Shown here: positions 23,914 through 31,882 of the stretch, piece after piece
How the letters are laid out: each line of letters starts with the position of its first letter
How positions within the stretch are numbered: position 1 is the stretch's first letter
Virus record (IMG/VR): IMGVR_UViG_3300047299_000005
Coordinates: 1 to 37,941 of that record
Source: a virus
Length of the DNA stretch: 37,941 nucleotides
Reading direction: 5' to 3' (one strand)
Notes under the pieces: generated by a model
What the model saw: only the letters and a program-made list of their open reading frames with translations
Database searches by the model: none
Told to the model about the DNA's origin: nothing
Made by a program: the position numbers and the translations under genes

Positions 23914-25814
23914 CAAATTTCACAGCCTCCTGCAGTGCAAGCTAGTGTCTGAGAACCTTCAACATTGTCGGTACGTTCAATGAACTTATCCCAGTCAATA
24001 CCTAAAGGCATCTTAGACATCATGTCGTGATACTCATACTCGTTAATGGACTCATAAGGAGCTTGGCGGTATGTTCCTCCGTCCATTGGCAAGAAGCTCA
24101 CACCTGTAATCTCATCAAAGTTATTCCACACCCAAGCACCAACTTCAGGCCATTCAGCTTCATTAACTGAAACTGTAATAGATGGTTTGTGTTCTGTGTA
24201 GTGGCGTTGATAAAGTAACCACAGACGCAAGTGCTTAATAGCATTCAAGTCTTCACGCAGTACAGCACCCTTCTCAACTCGCATTGGGAAGCTGAACACT
24301 GTAGTGCTTTCAGGTTTCATAACGCAAGGCTCAGCTGGGAATCCTTGAGACTTCAGGAAGTCAGTGAGAGGGTCTTTGTTATCAGAACGTACACGACGAA
24401 TAAAATACTGACTGTGCTGAGGATGGATACCACTTGCAGTACCTGTAAGCTGCGAAACAGTACCTTCTGGCTTAATGGCAGTAATAGCAGCACTGCGGTT
24501 AATCCCGATTGCATCAGCCATAGCAGCATTAGTATCAATAGCAACATTCTTCAGTCCTTCCAAGATAGCTGGTAACTCAGCGTTATCAGGATCATTCAAC
24601 AAGGCATTATCCAAGATACCTGTCATTGACACACCCAACAAACGCTCTTCTTCAGTGTTTGTCTGCCACACCTTACGCAGGTACGGGAAGTGAGTCATCG
24701 TCGATTGAAAAGTCCCCAGAATAGTTGCCATACGCACTTTAGCCCGTAAAGTATCCACACTATCGCTGCTACGAACAATAACAGAAGATAGATTACAGAA
24801 CTGATAAGGGCGAAGAATAATCTCACTGCAAGGGTTCGTACCCCACTCTTTACCCAATTCCCTACGTCCATTCTTAGATGCTTGAAGTTCACTTGCATAA
24901 CGATTAAAGATACCACGTTCACCTGAGTGAGATTCATAGATGCTTGACCATTCACGCATGAAGTGGCCTACAGCAGGTTTGACATCATACACAGCACTGT
25001 TGTTAGCCAATGCACGTTGACCATTACCGTCCCACCAGTTACCAGCTTTAGCGTGAGCCATACGATCATCACTCAAGTCTGACAAAGAGATCATAGCGGA
25101 GCGACGCACTCCACCGACCACAACAACCTCGCCAACCTTGCAGAGGATATCGTGAGCTTCCAAGCTGGTAAGTTTACGTCCCGCAGCAAGTTTGAATTTA
25201 TTAACAACATACTTGAACAACTCGACAAGAGGCTCAGGGCCAGAGGCTCGTCCACCGAAGGTCTTGAGTCGTGTGCCTGCAGGCCGTACAGCCGATACGT
25301 CCCACTTCGGAATCTCGCCAGCGTATAGTAAGGCAATGACTTGTCGCAACGCTTTAGCCCACCCCTCTTTGGAGTCCTTAACTGTAATTGTAGTACCACT
25401 ATTAAACAACTCAGTTGGGATCTCAGGTAACTTGTTAACATACTTCTGCTCCACACTAAAGCCTACACCTGTACCACACAGCAAGATGTACATAGCTTCA
25501 TCAAAGGCTTTAGGATCATCAATAGGCAAGTATGAGCAGTTGTAACCTGCAATGTTCTGACGCTCCAAAGCTTCACCAGCTGTCATGATGCTACGCATTG
25601 ATGGCATCACTTCCAAGTTAGTCACAGCAGCTTGCAACTCAGAACGCATCTGAGCTGGGATGTCGTAGTTATGCTTGTCTTTCAAGTGCTTGGTCATGAA
25701 GTCAAAGTAGCGATTGACTGTCTCAGGCCAATGCTCTCGACGTCCCTTATCATCCAAGAAGCGAGAATAACGGCTTTTACCGATGTACTCTTGGTAGGGT
25801 GTCATAGTTGTCAT
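23913..25814 (-). CDS. Adenosylcobalamin-dependent (class II, monomeric) ribonucleoside-triphosphate reductase
   Basis: A 633-residue RNR of the monomeric RTPR type, which makes deoxynucleotides from ribonucleotides using a B12 radical. Active-site features: NPCSEI with Asn327, thiyl Cys329 and Glu331; the redox cysteines Cys93 (GYNCSYLP) and Cys340 (YQFCNLS); and a C-terminal shuttle pair, CTAGGC (Cys626, Cys631). There is no ATP-cone and no small-subunit gene. It is about 100 residues shorter than the Lactobacillus enzyme. It is followed in the same operon by its likely reductant and preceded by a 52-residue protein often linked to phage RNR genes. It lets replication proceed without oxygen or iron cofactors, provided the host supplies B12. 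Confidence 0.93.
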   Translation of the reverse strand: MTTMTPYQEYIGKSRYSRFLDDKGRREHWPETVNRYFDFMTKHLKDKHNYDIPAQMRSELQAAVTNLEVMPSMRSIMTAGEALERQNIAGYNCSYLPIDDPKAFDEAMYILLCGTGVGFSVEQKYVNKLPEIPTELFNSGTTITVKDSKEGWAKALRQVIALLYAGEIPKWDVSAVRPAGTRLKTFGGRASGPEPLVELFKYVVNKFKLAAGRKLTSLEAHDILCKVGEVVVVGGVRRSAMISLSDLSDDRMAHAKAGNWWDGNGQRALANNSAVYDVKPAVGHFMREWSSIYESHSGERGIFNRYASELQASKNGRRELGKEWGTNPCSEIILRPYQFCNLSSVIVRSSDSVDTLRAKVRMATILGTFQSTMTHFPYLRKVWQTNTEEERLLGVSMTGILDNALLNDPDNAELPAILEGLKNVAIDTNAAMADAIGINRSAAITAIKPEGTVSQLTGTASGIHPQHSQYFIRRVRSDNKDPLTDFLKSQGFPAEPCVMKPESTTVFSFPMRVEKGAVLREDLNAIKHLRLWLLYQRHYTEHKPSITVSVNEAEWPEVGAWVWNNFDEITGVSFLPMDGGTYRQAPYESINEYEYHDMMSKMPLGIDWDKFIERTDNVEGSQTLACTAGGCEI

Positions 25815-25815
25815 A

Positions 25816-25974
25816 TTAGTCTAGTTCCTTTATTAAATATTCTTGTTTCTTCTCAATTACATCATCAAATCTTTCGACAAGATCATCACTCTGGATTCCT
25901 AGCAGTTCCAAGAGTGTGACCTCATCTAAACGCTTGAGAGCCTCTTTCAGTTCTTCAAATGTTACGGTGTTCAC
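25816..25974 (-). CDS. Small RNR-associated acidic protein
   Basis: 52 residues from a GTG start: TVTFEELKEALKRLDEVTLLELLGI, then SDDLVERFDDVIEKKQEYL. Two short acidic helices. Small proteins with the same TLLELL and SD-LVE-F pattern lie next to RNR genes in many cyanophages and other aquatic phages. Function is unknown. It overlaps the upstream DUF3310 gene by 20 nt and ends one base before the RNR start. Confidence 0.75.
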   Translation of the reverse strand: MNTVTFEELKEALKRLDEVTLLELLGIQSDDLVERFDDVIEKKQEYLIKELD

Positions 25975-26335
25975 GACGATCAATCTCTCTGTCAATGTAC
26001 CATTTAGCTTTCTTCAAGTCTTCAATGGCATCCCTTTTAAGATCACACCGCCAGATATATTTGATTGCATTACCTAAGTTAAAGCCCATGTGCTCAGTAA
26101 TCTGGATGCACTCAATACCTGATGGATGCTCAGTGTAGTGAGCTGGTTGATTCACTACATCTGCCTCTTCCTTGACATCTACCCACTCTTTAATAGCTTC
26201 AGTCAGTGTCTGTGAGGCATCTTTAATGTACAGATCTCGTTTAACCCACTTATCCAAGTTAAAACAATCTACACAAGGATGAATACCTCCATACAACTCA
26301 CTGTAAAAGCAAGTGCTACATGATTTAACATCCAT
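25955..26335 (-). CDS. DUF3310 protein (T7 gp1.7-like nucleotide kinase family) with zinc ribbon
   Basis: 126 residues from ATG 26335 (GGAG 8 nt upstream), overlapping the phosphoesterase stop. The N-terminus has four cysteines, CSTC (6-9) and CVDC (21-24), forming a zinc ribbon. Residues about 60-120 are a DUF3310 domain: VNQPAHYTEHPSGIECIQ, then GFNLGNAIKYIWRCDLK and EDLKKAKWYIDREI. T7 gp1.7, a member, has nucleotide kinase activity, so a role in dNTP supply near the RNR is plausible. An in-frame TTG at 26356 lacks a comparable ribosome site. Confidence 0.85.
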   Translation of the reverse strand: MDVKSCSTCFYSELYGGIHPCVDCFNLDKWVKRDLYIKDASQTLTEAIKEWVDVKEEADVVNQPAHYTEHPSGIECIQITEHMGFNLGNAIKYIWRCDLKRDAIEDLKKAKWYIDREIDRREHRNI

Positions 26336-27089
26336 ATCGTTTCTCCAAGTATTCAATGCTTAAGAACATTTCATCAAAGTGTCCATCATTAACTTCATTC
26401 ATCATCAGTAAGCCACGCCAATGCCGATTACTAAGTTGATCCATATAAGACTCGTCGTGTAGATAGTAGCTGCCAACAATGATAGCGCATATAGGTTTAC
26501 CATCAGCACGCTTTCCGTAAGCAATCTGTTTTCCCTGCTGATGTCCAGCGACACAAGACATATGTAGCTTGTTAATAATGGCACTAGCTGCCCCTGCTGG
26601 TCTTCCCATAGCCCCAACAGGCCAGTAATGATTAAAACCCACCCCATTGATAAATACAGGATGTAGAAAGCCGTGTACTTCCCAATCTTTATCATAGTCT
26701 AAGTCCTTAGTTGAGATCAATCCTTCTAGAGTAGGATTGTTATTCACAGCCCTGTCAATTCTATTCTCATGGTTGCCTAGAGTTAGAACCATACGAGGCT
26801 TGTAGACCTTGTGTTTACCTACTTTCTGTGACCTTTGAAGTTCCCTCAAAGGTGCTAGTAGAAGCTTCATAGCATCCTTAGCAGATTCAATGTCCTTCTT
26901 GTAGCGCAGACCTTCAAAGTACTTACTCCCCTTGATGTCGTGGCTACTAAGGCTTGGCATATCTGCAAAGTCACCTAGATTAACAACTACATCAGGTTTG
27001 TAGTCTACAATGGCTTTACCAGCCCATGTCAGATGCTCTAAAGGTACACCTTCTTTAACTTGCGCGTCCGGTATGACTAAGATTTTCAA
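26325..27089 (-). CDS. Metallophosphoesterase (calcineurin-like)
   Basis: 254 residues from a TTG start at 27089 with AAGGAG 6 nt upstream (an earlier TTG at 27104 lies before that site). Metal-binding motifs appear in order: Asp8 in VIPDAQ, NLGDFAD (Asp40), LGNHENR (106-108), and AGHQQG (His183). These are the usual dimetal ligands of the superfamily. The substrate is unknown. Relatives in phages act on nucleotides or on nucleic acid ends, and the position between nucleases and the dNTP genes suits this. Confidence 0.85.
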   Translation of the reverse strand: MKILVIPDAQVKEGVPLEHLTWAGKAIVDYKPDVVVNLGDFADMPSLSSHDIKGSKYFEGLRYKKDIESAKDAMKLLLAPLRELQRSQKVGKHKVYKPRMVLTLGNHENRIDRAVNNNPTLEGLISTKDLDYDKDWEVHGFLHPVFINGVGFNHYWPVGAMGRPAGAASAIINKLHMSCVAGHQQGKQIAYGKRADGKPICAIIVGSYYLHDESYMDQLSNRHWRGLLMMNEVNDGHFDEMFLSIEYLEKRYGC

Positions 27090-27249
27090 TATCGTCTCCT
27101 TCAACTGTTAATCGATCACCTTCACGTATACCAGCTTTAATGGCTTCTAAGATGCCATAGGTTAGTAGTGCATTAGCTTCATCCTTGGTCAGATCAAACT
27201 GAAATGTTGCACTACCATCTTCATGTTCCTTAATCAGCTGTACGTTCAC
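27055..27249 (-). CDS. Conserved small phage protein
   Basis: 64 residues from GTG 27249, chosen because AGGAGG lies exactly 6 nt before it. An upstream ATG in the same frame (27282) has no such site. Sequence: MNVQLIKEHEDGSATFQFDLTKDEANALLTYGILEAIKAGI. Proteins with the same HEDGSA-F-FDLT motif occur in early regions of many podoviruses, with unknown function. It overlaps both neighbours. Confidence 0.75.
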   Translation of the reverse strand: MNVQLIKEHEDGSATFQFDLTKDEANALLTYGILEAIKAGIREGDRLTVEGDDIENLSHTGRAS

Positions 27250-27493
27250 TTTCAGCCTCCTTAAAGAACTCCTCAGCATCACCGATGAACATGAAGTAAC
27301 TCAAGACAACAGCAATAGCTGCATTAACTTTCTTGTTCTCTTCAATGTCTTCAGGATGACTACTCCAACCACCATTAAGAGTGTTCATGTAAGTCTCTTT
27401 AAGCTTCTCAACTAACAAAGCATCTGTAAAGTCTTCCCATGCAGCCTTAACTTCAGGCGAATTCTCAAGTGCTTTAATAATGTTATTTAACAT
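27230..27493 (-). CDS. Small early helical protein
   Basis: 87 residues with alternating helices (ENSPEVKAAWEDFTDALLVEKLKETY), a central NGGWSSHPEDI turn, and a moderately hydrophobic helix (AAIAVVLSYFMFIG, about residues 60-72) that is probably buried rather than membrane-spanning. It has AAAGGA about 9 nt upstream and overlaps endonuclease I by 11 nt and the next gene by 20 nt. Relatives exist in other phages' nuclease clusters, but I cannot give a function. Confidence 0.65.
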   Translation of the reverse strand: MLNNIIKALENSPEVKAAWEDFTDALLVEKLKETYMNTLNGGWSSHPEDIEENKKVNAAIAVVLSYFMFIGDAEEFFKEAESERTAD

Positions 27494-27920
27494 AGATTTT
27501 CTTTCCTTTACCTTTTTCAGTTAACCATGCTTTAGGAATCTCTTTATCAGCGTACAGAAACCCATGCTTATCACACCACATACCATATGTTGTCTGACTT
27601 AGCTTTGAAAGCTTAGCTTTAGAGTTACTGAATACAAACCTAATGTCTAAGTCTGGATACTGCTCTTTAATCATTAGATGCTTCTGTCTGTCAGCTGTTA
27701 TAAATCTTCCTTTACTCTCGATGATAATACTATTGTTTAGGAGTACGAAGTCAGGAGTGTACTTACGTTCCTTAGCTGGTTGAGTGTAACCAACTACTAG
27801 CTTCTCATACTCAAATGGAATACCTGCAACGGTTAAACTCTCAGCTATCCTGTCTTCCAATCCTGACCTGAACCCGTGCTTCAAAGCCACTTGTTTAGCT
27901 GTTAACTTCTTAGCTTTCAT
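27483..27920 (-). CDS. Endonuclease I, Holliday-junction resolvase (T7 gp3-like)
   Basis: 145 residues from ATG 27920 with GAAGGAG 6 nt ahead (an in-frame earlier ATG at 27983 has none). The PD-(D/E)XK core matches T7 endonuclease I: Glu22 (SGLED), Asp57 in TPDF, Glu68 and Lys70 in IIIESKG, at nearly the same spacing as T7 Glu20, Asp55, Glu65 and Lys67. It acts as a dimer to cut branched DNA so that replication intermediates can be packaged, and to degrade host DNA. It overlaps the upstream metallopeptidase-like gene by 11 nt. Confidence 0.9.
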   Translation of the reverse strand: MKAKKLTAKQVALKHGFRSGLEDRIAESLTVAGIPFEYEKLVVGYTQPAKERKYTPDFVLLNNSIIIESKGRFITADRQKHLMIKEQYPDLDIRFVFSNSKAKLSKLSQTTYGMWCDKHGFLYADKEIPKAWLTEKGKGKKIYVK

Positions 27921-28206
27921 GTGACTCCTTCGTGAGCTGATACTGATGGAGGAAAGCTCCAAAGGTATCGACAAACTCCTCATCGTGGTTTAGTTTACCC
28001 ATTGTGAACAAGATAGCGTGAACTAACTCATGATAGAAGGTCTGCTCAGTAGTTTGTTTATTCATGTCCATTCGTAGGTGGATAGTCTGCCTTTCAGGAT
28101 CACACTTACCCATCTCTTCCATGTGACATAAGTAGTTTACGTGCCACTTAGATCCTGCGAGGATGAAGGTGGTTGCCACATCTGGTTTGTCTCTCTTCTT
28201 AACCAC
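27910..28206 (-). CDS. Small HExxH metallopeptidase-like protein
   Basis: 98 residues from GTG 28206 (start uncertain). A TTG at 28263 would add 19 residues overlapping the exonuclease more deeply. The sequence has FYHELVHAILF with HELVH (59-63) and an acidic third-ligand candidate, Glu77, in DEEFVD, a gluzincin-like layout. Small phage proteins of this type occur widely. A real proteolytic role has not been shown to my knowledge. It overlaps the exonuclease 3' end by 70 nt and endonuclease I by 11 nt. Confidence 0.7.
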   Translation of the reverse strand: MVKKRDKPDVATTFILAGSKWHVNYLCHMEEMGKCDPERQTIHLRMDMNKQTTEQTFYHELVHAILFTMGKLNHDEEFVDTFGAFLHQYQLTKESHES

Positions 28207-28853
28207 AGTAGTTGCCCGTTCTCCAGTACCCTTTGAGAGTCTCCAGAATAAGCTTTGAGGCAAGCATCATATAGTTCCCTTTCAGTTGTACAGTCTTTCA
28301 AGATCTTATCAGCCTTTACAGGGCCAATACCTCTGATTCCTTCGATGTTATCAACTCTATCCCCAGTTAAGATCTGCTTGTAGAAACTGTACAAGCCTTC
28401 AAACTCGGTAACATAGTACTCTTCATCCTTTACAGGATTGTAGTGCCATCCGGGTAACTGGTCTAGATCTTTATCAACGTGAACTATCCAGTAGTTACCT
28501 TGAGCAGATGCTATAGCTACAGCATCATCAGCCTCTTCACCGTCTGACATCTCAGCTCCTAGCTTTAGTAGGTGCTTACGTAGTGCATCATAGTGCTTAG
28601 GCTTAGGAGCATCTTTACGATTCCCCTTGTAAGGAACGGTGGTAGCTACCTCGAATCTAAAGTTAGTTTTACCTGTAATCCAAGCTCTGTAGTCATCACA
28701 CTTCAAGCGCATATAGATGATGTCGGTAAACCATTCAGTGAGTCGATTTAGTGCCCATCTTTCCTCTTCGTCCTCATTAGAGAAGCCGATCTTATAAACT
28801 AGCTAAAGGAAATCAGCATCTACAATAGCTTCTAGCGGTCGATCTAATTTCAT
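28137..28853 (-). CDS. 5'-3' exonuclease (T7 gp6/FEN family), interrupted by an in-frame amber codon
   Basis: The gene starts at ATG 28853 with GGAGG upstream, overlapping the HNH stop by ATGA. Sixteen codons later, directly after the first metal-binding motif VDADFL, lies TAG (28803-28805), and the same frame then runs on to 28137. Downstream parts are intact FEN motifs: GEEADDAVAIA, HVDKDLDQLPG, GDRVDNIEGIRGIGPVKA, and the C-terminal GQLLWLRRETNQMW. T7 gp6 has a similar D-x-D-W-L then V-F arrangement, suggesting about six extra nucleotides here that include the stop. The first in-frame ATG after the stop (28712) would omit the DxD motif, so the product would be inactive unless the stop is read through or is an error. 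Confidence 0.8.
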
Positions 28854-29347
28854 TTCTTACCTCCTTCAAAGTGCCTAATACGATGGCAGTTTGCACAGAG
28901 AAGAACACACTTTGATAGTTCTTTCTCTACGAATTCAAAATCTTTTCTACGCAGAATGTTTCCAAGATTGAATTCTTTTTCACTGGGATCTAAATGATGA
29001 AAATCATAAACAGAAGTAGGAAAGACACCATTACAATCAACACATTTACCACCTAAATAGTCAATGGCTTTTTGTTTCTTTTCAAGGCCATGTTTCGCTA
29101 CTTTATTGTTTCTTTTATCCACCCATTCAGGACTTGTTTTGGCTTTGTTGTAGTATGCTCTTGATCTTTCATTCGCACAACTCTTACAAGAACCGCCTTT
29201 AGATGAAAATAACTCAATAGATAATATGTTAGTACATTGAGAGCAATATTTAAATCCTTGTGGAACTTCTTTTCCGTCCACTAGGAACACATACTCAAGT
29301 ATCTTACCTTTACTATCTCTTTTAGTTACTTTTCGTTCTGTTTTCAT
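28850..29347 (-). CDS. HNH homing endonuclease
   Basis: 165 residues from ATG 29347 with GGAGG 5 nt upstream. It has an N-terminal zinc ribbon (CSQC, CKSC then ANERSRAYYNK) and a C-terminal HNH core: CVDC, DFHHLDP, then CVLLCANCHRIRHF. It is much more AT-rich than its neighbours and has its own promoter at 29379-29407. It sits between the ssDNA-binding and exonuclease genes of the replication cluster. It overlaps the exonuclease start by ATGA, and the exonuclease carries an amber codon 45 nt downstream, which may mark damage at the homing site. Confidence 0.85.
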   Translation of the reverse strand: MKTERKVTKRDSKGKILEYVFLVDGKEVPQGFKYCSQCTNILSIELFSSKGGSCKSCANERSRAYYNKAKTSPEWVDKRNNKVAKHGLEKKQKAIDYLGGKCVDCNGVFPTSVYDFHHLDPSEKEFNLGNILRRKDFEFVEKELSKCVLLCANCHRIRHFEGGKK

Positions 29348-29378
29348 GCTACCTCCAATAAATATAAAATACAACAGT

Positions 29379-29407
29379 ATTCTACACTATTGGAGATAAT
29401 TTGTCAA
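29379..29407 (-). promoter_or_regulatory. Sigma70-type promoter of the HNH gene
   Basis: On the minus strand TTGACA (29407-29402), 17-nt spacer, TAGAAT (29384-29379): one mismatch from the sigma70 consensus. It lies in the short AT-rich gap between the ssDNA-binding gene and the HNH gene, so the endonuclease can be expressed apart from the phage operon and will also lift transcription of exonuclease and downstream genes. Confidence 0.8.
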
Positions 29408-29424
29408 GTTTTATTTAACTTATT

Positions 29425-29865
29425 TTAGAGGATGTCATCTAACTGTTCTTCAGTTATACGATCATCGCTACCTTCAGGGTTATACACCTTCAGCTCAGTG
29501 ATCACCACCTTCTTAATAGATGGTGCAGCACCGAACTTAGCTGACATCTTGTGACGGTATGAAGACACCAAAGCATAACACTTAGTACCGTTACCGATCT
29601 TGCTGATGTCTACAGGTTGACCATCTTCAGTGACTGGCTCGAATACAAACTTAGACTTACCAACAATGAACTTACCCATTGTGTCTTTGTCTTTGATCTT
29701 GATACCTAACTCTTCAAGCTTAGCTGCTGCAGCATCGCTCAACTGTCCCAATGTGCACTCATACTTATCGTTAGCTTCGTTGAACTTAGTGTTGTACTCT
29801 TTCATCCAGTTAGACCAGTACAACTCACCAGCAACTTTAACGGGTTTCATGCTATCAATACTCAT
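29425..29865 (-). CDS. Single-stranded DNA-binding protein (T7 gp2.5-like)
   Basis: 146 residues with an OB-fold-like body and an acidic C-terminal tail (SDDRITEEQLDDIL). It carries KYECTLGQLSDAAAAKLEELGIKIK and FIVGKSKFVFEPV, then GNGTKCYALVSSY, a pattern common to podovirus ssDNA-binding proteins. The acidic tail is where gp2.5-type proteins dock with the polymerase and primase-helicase encoded upstream. It binds replication intermediates in the cytoplasm. The ribosome site AAAGGAAA precedes the ATG by 6 nt. Confidence 0.88.
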   Translation of the reverse strand: MSIDSMKPVKVAGELYWSNWMKEYNTKFNEANDKYECTLGQLSDAAAAKLEELGIKIKDKDTMGKFIVGKSKFVFEPVTEDGQPVDISKIGNGTKCYALVSSYRHKMSAKFGAAPSIKKVVITELKVYNPEGSDDRITEEQLDDIL

Positions 29866-29879
29866 TTCATTTTCCTTTT

Positions 29880-30080
29880 TTAATGTAGCTCTTTAGATTC
29901 TGGGTGAGCTACCATACCCAATGCTAGATCTTCCAAGTATACAACAGCCGATAAAAGCACTGTGTATACCTCTTCTAGATCCAGATCCTCTCCTATCTTG
30001 ATCTTGAAAGTTTCCCCTTCAACATCAAAGATAATCTGTTGTTTACCCACTTTAATGGGTTTCTCGCCAGTTGTTACCAA
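29880..30080 (-). CDS. Small conserved acidic protein next to DNA polymerase
   Basis: 66 residues from a TTG at 30080 that has GGGGAG 7 nt ahead. A GTG at 30050 directly after the polymerase stop is an alternative. Sequence: VGKQQIIFDVEGETFKIKIGEDLDLEEVYTVLLSAVVYLEDLALGM, mixed beta and helix, with two acidic helices. It lies between polymerase and SSB genes. The pattern is unrecognised by name. A small replication accessory is possible from context only. Confidence 0.65.
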   Translation of the reverse strand: MVTTGEKPIKVGKQQIIFDVEGETFKIKIGEDLDLEEVYTVLLSAVVYLEDLALGMVAHPESKELH

Positions 30081-31767
30081 TTTTAAACTCCCCATCTAAA
30101 GGACAACGAAGCTTAAAGTGTTCACCAGCTTCAATGATACTTTTCCTAGCAGCCTCACCTACTATTGTAGCATATTCCTTAGAAACTTCCATCTGAAACT
30201 CATCATGGACGTTAGCTACTAGCTTCACAGGCCACTTATTAGCCTTAGTCTTATCATAAAATAATACTAAAGCTTTCTTCATAACGATTGCACCTGCACC
30301 TTGAAGCAAGGAATTAAGTGCTGCGTGCTCCGAGCGTACCCATATCTTACGACCATCAAGCCCCGGTACAAAGCCCTTACTCGCATACTTGCTAACCGTA
30401 CTTCTAAGACGTTGTAGGGCAGGTGTGTTCGCAAGGAAGGAGTCAATAAGTTTCTGTCCCGCCTTAGCATTACCACCGACAATGGAACCAATCTTAGCTG
30501 GCCCTGCACCGTATAGGAATGCGTAAATAAATGTTTTCGCTTGATCCCTTGTCTGCAAACCTGCAGCTTTCTGGTTCTGCGTGTGTACATCAGTTCCATC
30601 CTTTGATGATCCTTCAGTGACTGTCTTAACATAGCTATCATCCTTCATGTAATGTGCAAGCATACGCAACTCAAGGCCACTAGCGTCACAACCAACCAAT
30701 ACATTACCTGCTTCCACAGTCCAACATTCTCTACATTCTTTCCCATAGATACTACCTGCATTTGGAATCTGTGCCATGTTAGGACTACTGTGTGTCATCC
30801 TACCTGTAACAGCTCCATTCGTTATCACCTTACCGTGAACCCTGCCGTCCTTACCTACAGCTTCTAACCAGCTTTCAATCTGAGCTACACGTTTCTGTAG
30901 CATCAAATACTCAGCAATAATTTGACCCTCTGGGAACTTAATGTCCTTTAAAGTGTCCTCATCCACTATAGGTTGTCCTGTTGGGGTCAACTTAGTTGGC
31001 TTCCATCCTAGCTCCATCAGCTTCTGTCCGATTTGTTGTCTACTTCCGGGGTTGAAAGTATCAACGGCATCTTTGATAGGCTTTCCATTGGTTTTGTGGA
31101 ACCTTGGAGTGATGACTGGAGGCCATCTCTGTTGCATTTGCTCATATATTCCAGCCATCTTTCCTTTGATGTCAGCAAGTAAACAAGTTGCATAGGGTAA
31201 GTCCAGTTTGAATCCATTACGTTCCTGTTCAGCAATGATAGCTGCTACTTTGTGCTCCAAGATAATACTTTCTTGTGAAAAGTCTTTCTTAGTGAATTCA
31301 TTAGTAAGATGCTTGTAAAGATCACAAGTGACCTCAACGTCCCTAATGCAATAATGCTCCAGAAGAGCCATGTGAGGAACATTAAAGCACTCACCTTTGT
31401 AGTCCTCTCGTCTGTCCATCAACCATGTCCATACCCCTGTGTAATCAATCTTGTTCCTTCCCAGTCTTACTCCCCAAGCGTCTAGACTGTGCCCATTCTC
31501 TATCGAGGGGTCTAGTAGACGGCTTGCTATAAGCGTGTCGTAGATCTGGCTCAAGCGAATCTTCGTCCCCCAGATACGATTCAGGATCACTGCATCGAAT
31601 CCGATTAGATTGTGTCCGCAGATCAAGGTGACGTCCTTTAGATACAGCTTTAATGGTTCTGGTGCTTTCCATACGTTAACTTCTCCAGTGTCTATGTCCT
31701 TAGTTACAGCCATCCAGATCGTGTTGTGATCTAATGTTGTCTCGATGTCTAGCACGATACGCTTCAT
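30052..31767 (-). CDS. DNA polymerase, family A, with 3'-5' exonuclease
   Basis: A 571-residue replicative polymerase. Exonuclease motifs: LDIETT (Asp7, Glu9), GHNLIGFD (Asp58), YCIRD (Tyr139, Asp143). Polymerase motifs: A, VGCDASGLELR (Asp361); B, RDQAKTFIYAFLYGAG (Lys411, Tyr415, Tyr419), very close to the T7 gp5 motif; C, NVHDEFQ (His521, Asp522, Glu523). It is about 130 residues shorter than T7 gp5, and the thioredoxin-binding loop is not evident, so processivity may come another way. It starts inside a 60-residue coiled-coil gene (68-nt overlap). Confidence 0.95.
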   Translation of the reverse strand: MKRIVLDIETTLDHNTIWMAVTKDIDTGEVNVWKAPEPLKLYLKDVTLICGHNLIGFDAVILNRIWGTKIRLSQIYDTLIASRLLDPSIENGHSLDAWGVRLGRNKIDYTGVWTWLMDRREDYKGECFNVPHMALLEHYCIRDVEVTCDLYKHLTNEFTKKDFSQESIILEHKVAAIIAEQERNGFKLDLPYATCLLADIKGKMAGIYEQMQQRWPPVITPRFHKTNGKPIKDAVDTFNPGSRQQIGQKLMELGWKPTKLTPTGQPIVDEDTLKDIKFPEGQIIAEYLMLQKRVAQIESWLEAVGKDGRVHGKVITNGAVTGRMTHSSPNMAQIPNAGSIYGKECRECWTVEAGNVLVGCDASGLELRMLAHYMKDDSYVKTVTEGSSKDGTDVHTQNQKAAGLQTRDQAKTFIYAFLYGAGPAKIGSIVGGNAKAGQKLIDSFLANTPALQRLRSTVSKYASKGFVPGLDGRKIWVRSEHAALNSLLQGAGAIVMKKALVLFYDKTKANKWPVKLVANVHDEFQMEVSKEYATIVGEAARKSIIEAGEHFKLRCPLDGEFKIGNNWRETH

Positions 31768-31882
31768 ATTCAGCTTTCAAGTCTTCATAGTGATGGATAA
31801 GCAGTTGATACTTGTCTTGCAACTCATAGTACTTACTTTCCAAGTCAAGCATTCTACCTGCTATTTTGTCTAAGTCCATCAT
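31700..31882 (-). CDS. Small coiled-coil protein upstream of DNA polymerase
   Basis: 60 residues: a regular heptad coiled coil, LDLESKYYELQDKYQLLIHHYEDLKAEYEAY, with a basic tail. Its ATG overlaps the preceding stop (GCATGATGG), and its 3' third overlaps the polymerase 5' end in another frame. The coupling supports expression. The coil suggests self-assembly or partner binding, perhaps with a replication protein. No family is recognised. Confidence 0.65.
   Translation of the reverse strand: MMDLDKIAGRMLDLESKYYELQDKYQLLIHHYEDLKAEYEAYRARHRDNIRSQHDLDGCN

Noticed and set aside
24231-24575. Plus-strand open frame opposite the RNR gene
   Set aside because: Antisense to strongly conserved RNR coding sequence, with no promoter or ribosome site.
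28137-28853. Phage-wide reassignment of TAG to an amino acid
   Set aside because: TAG ends several well-supported genes (23576, 32290, 3810), and no other long gene has internal TAG codons. The exonuclease amber is a single case.
30652-31195. Plus-strand open frames opposite DNA polymerase
   Set aside because: Composition is that of antisense frames. The polymerase motifs fully explain this DNA.
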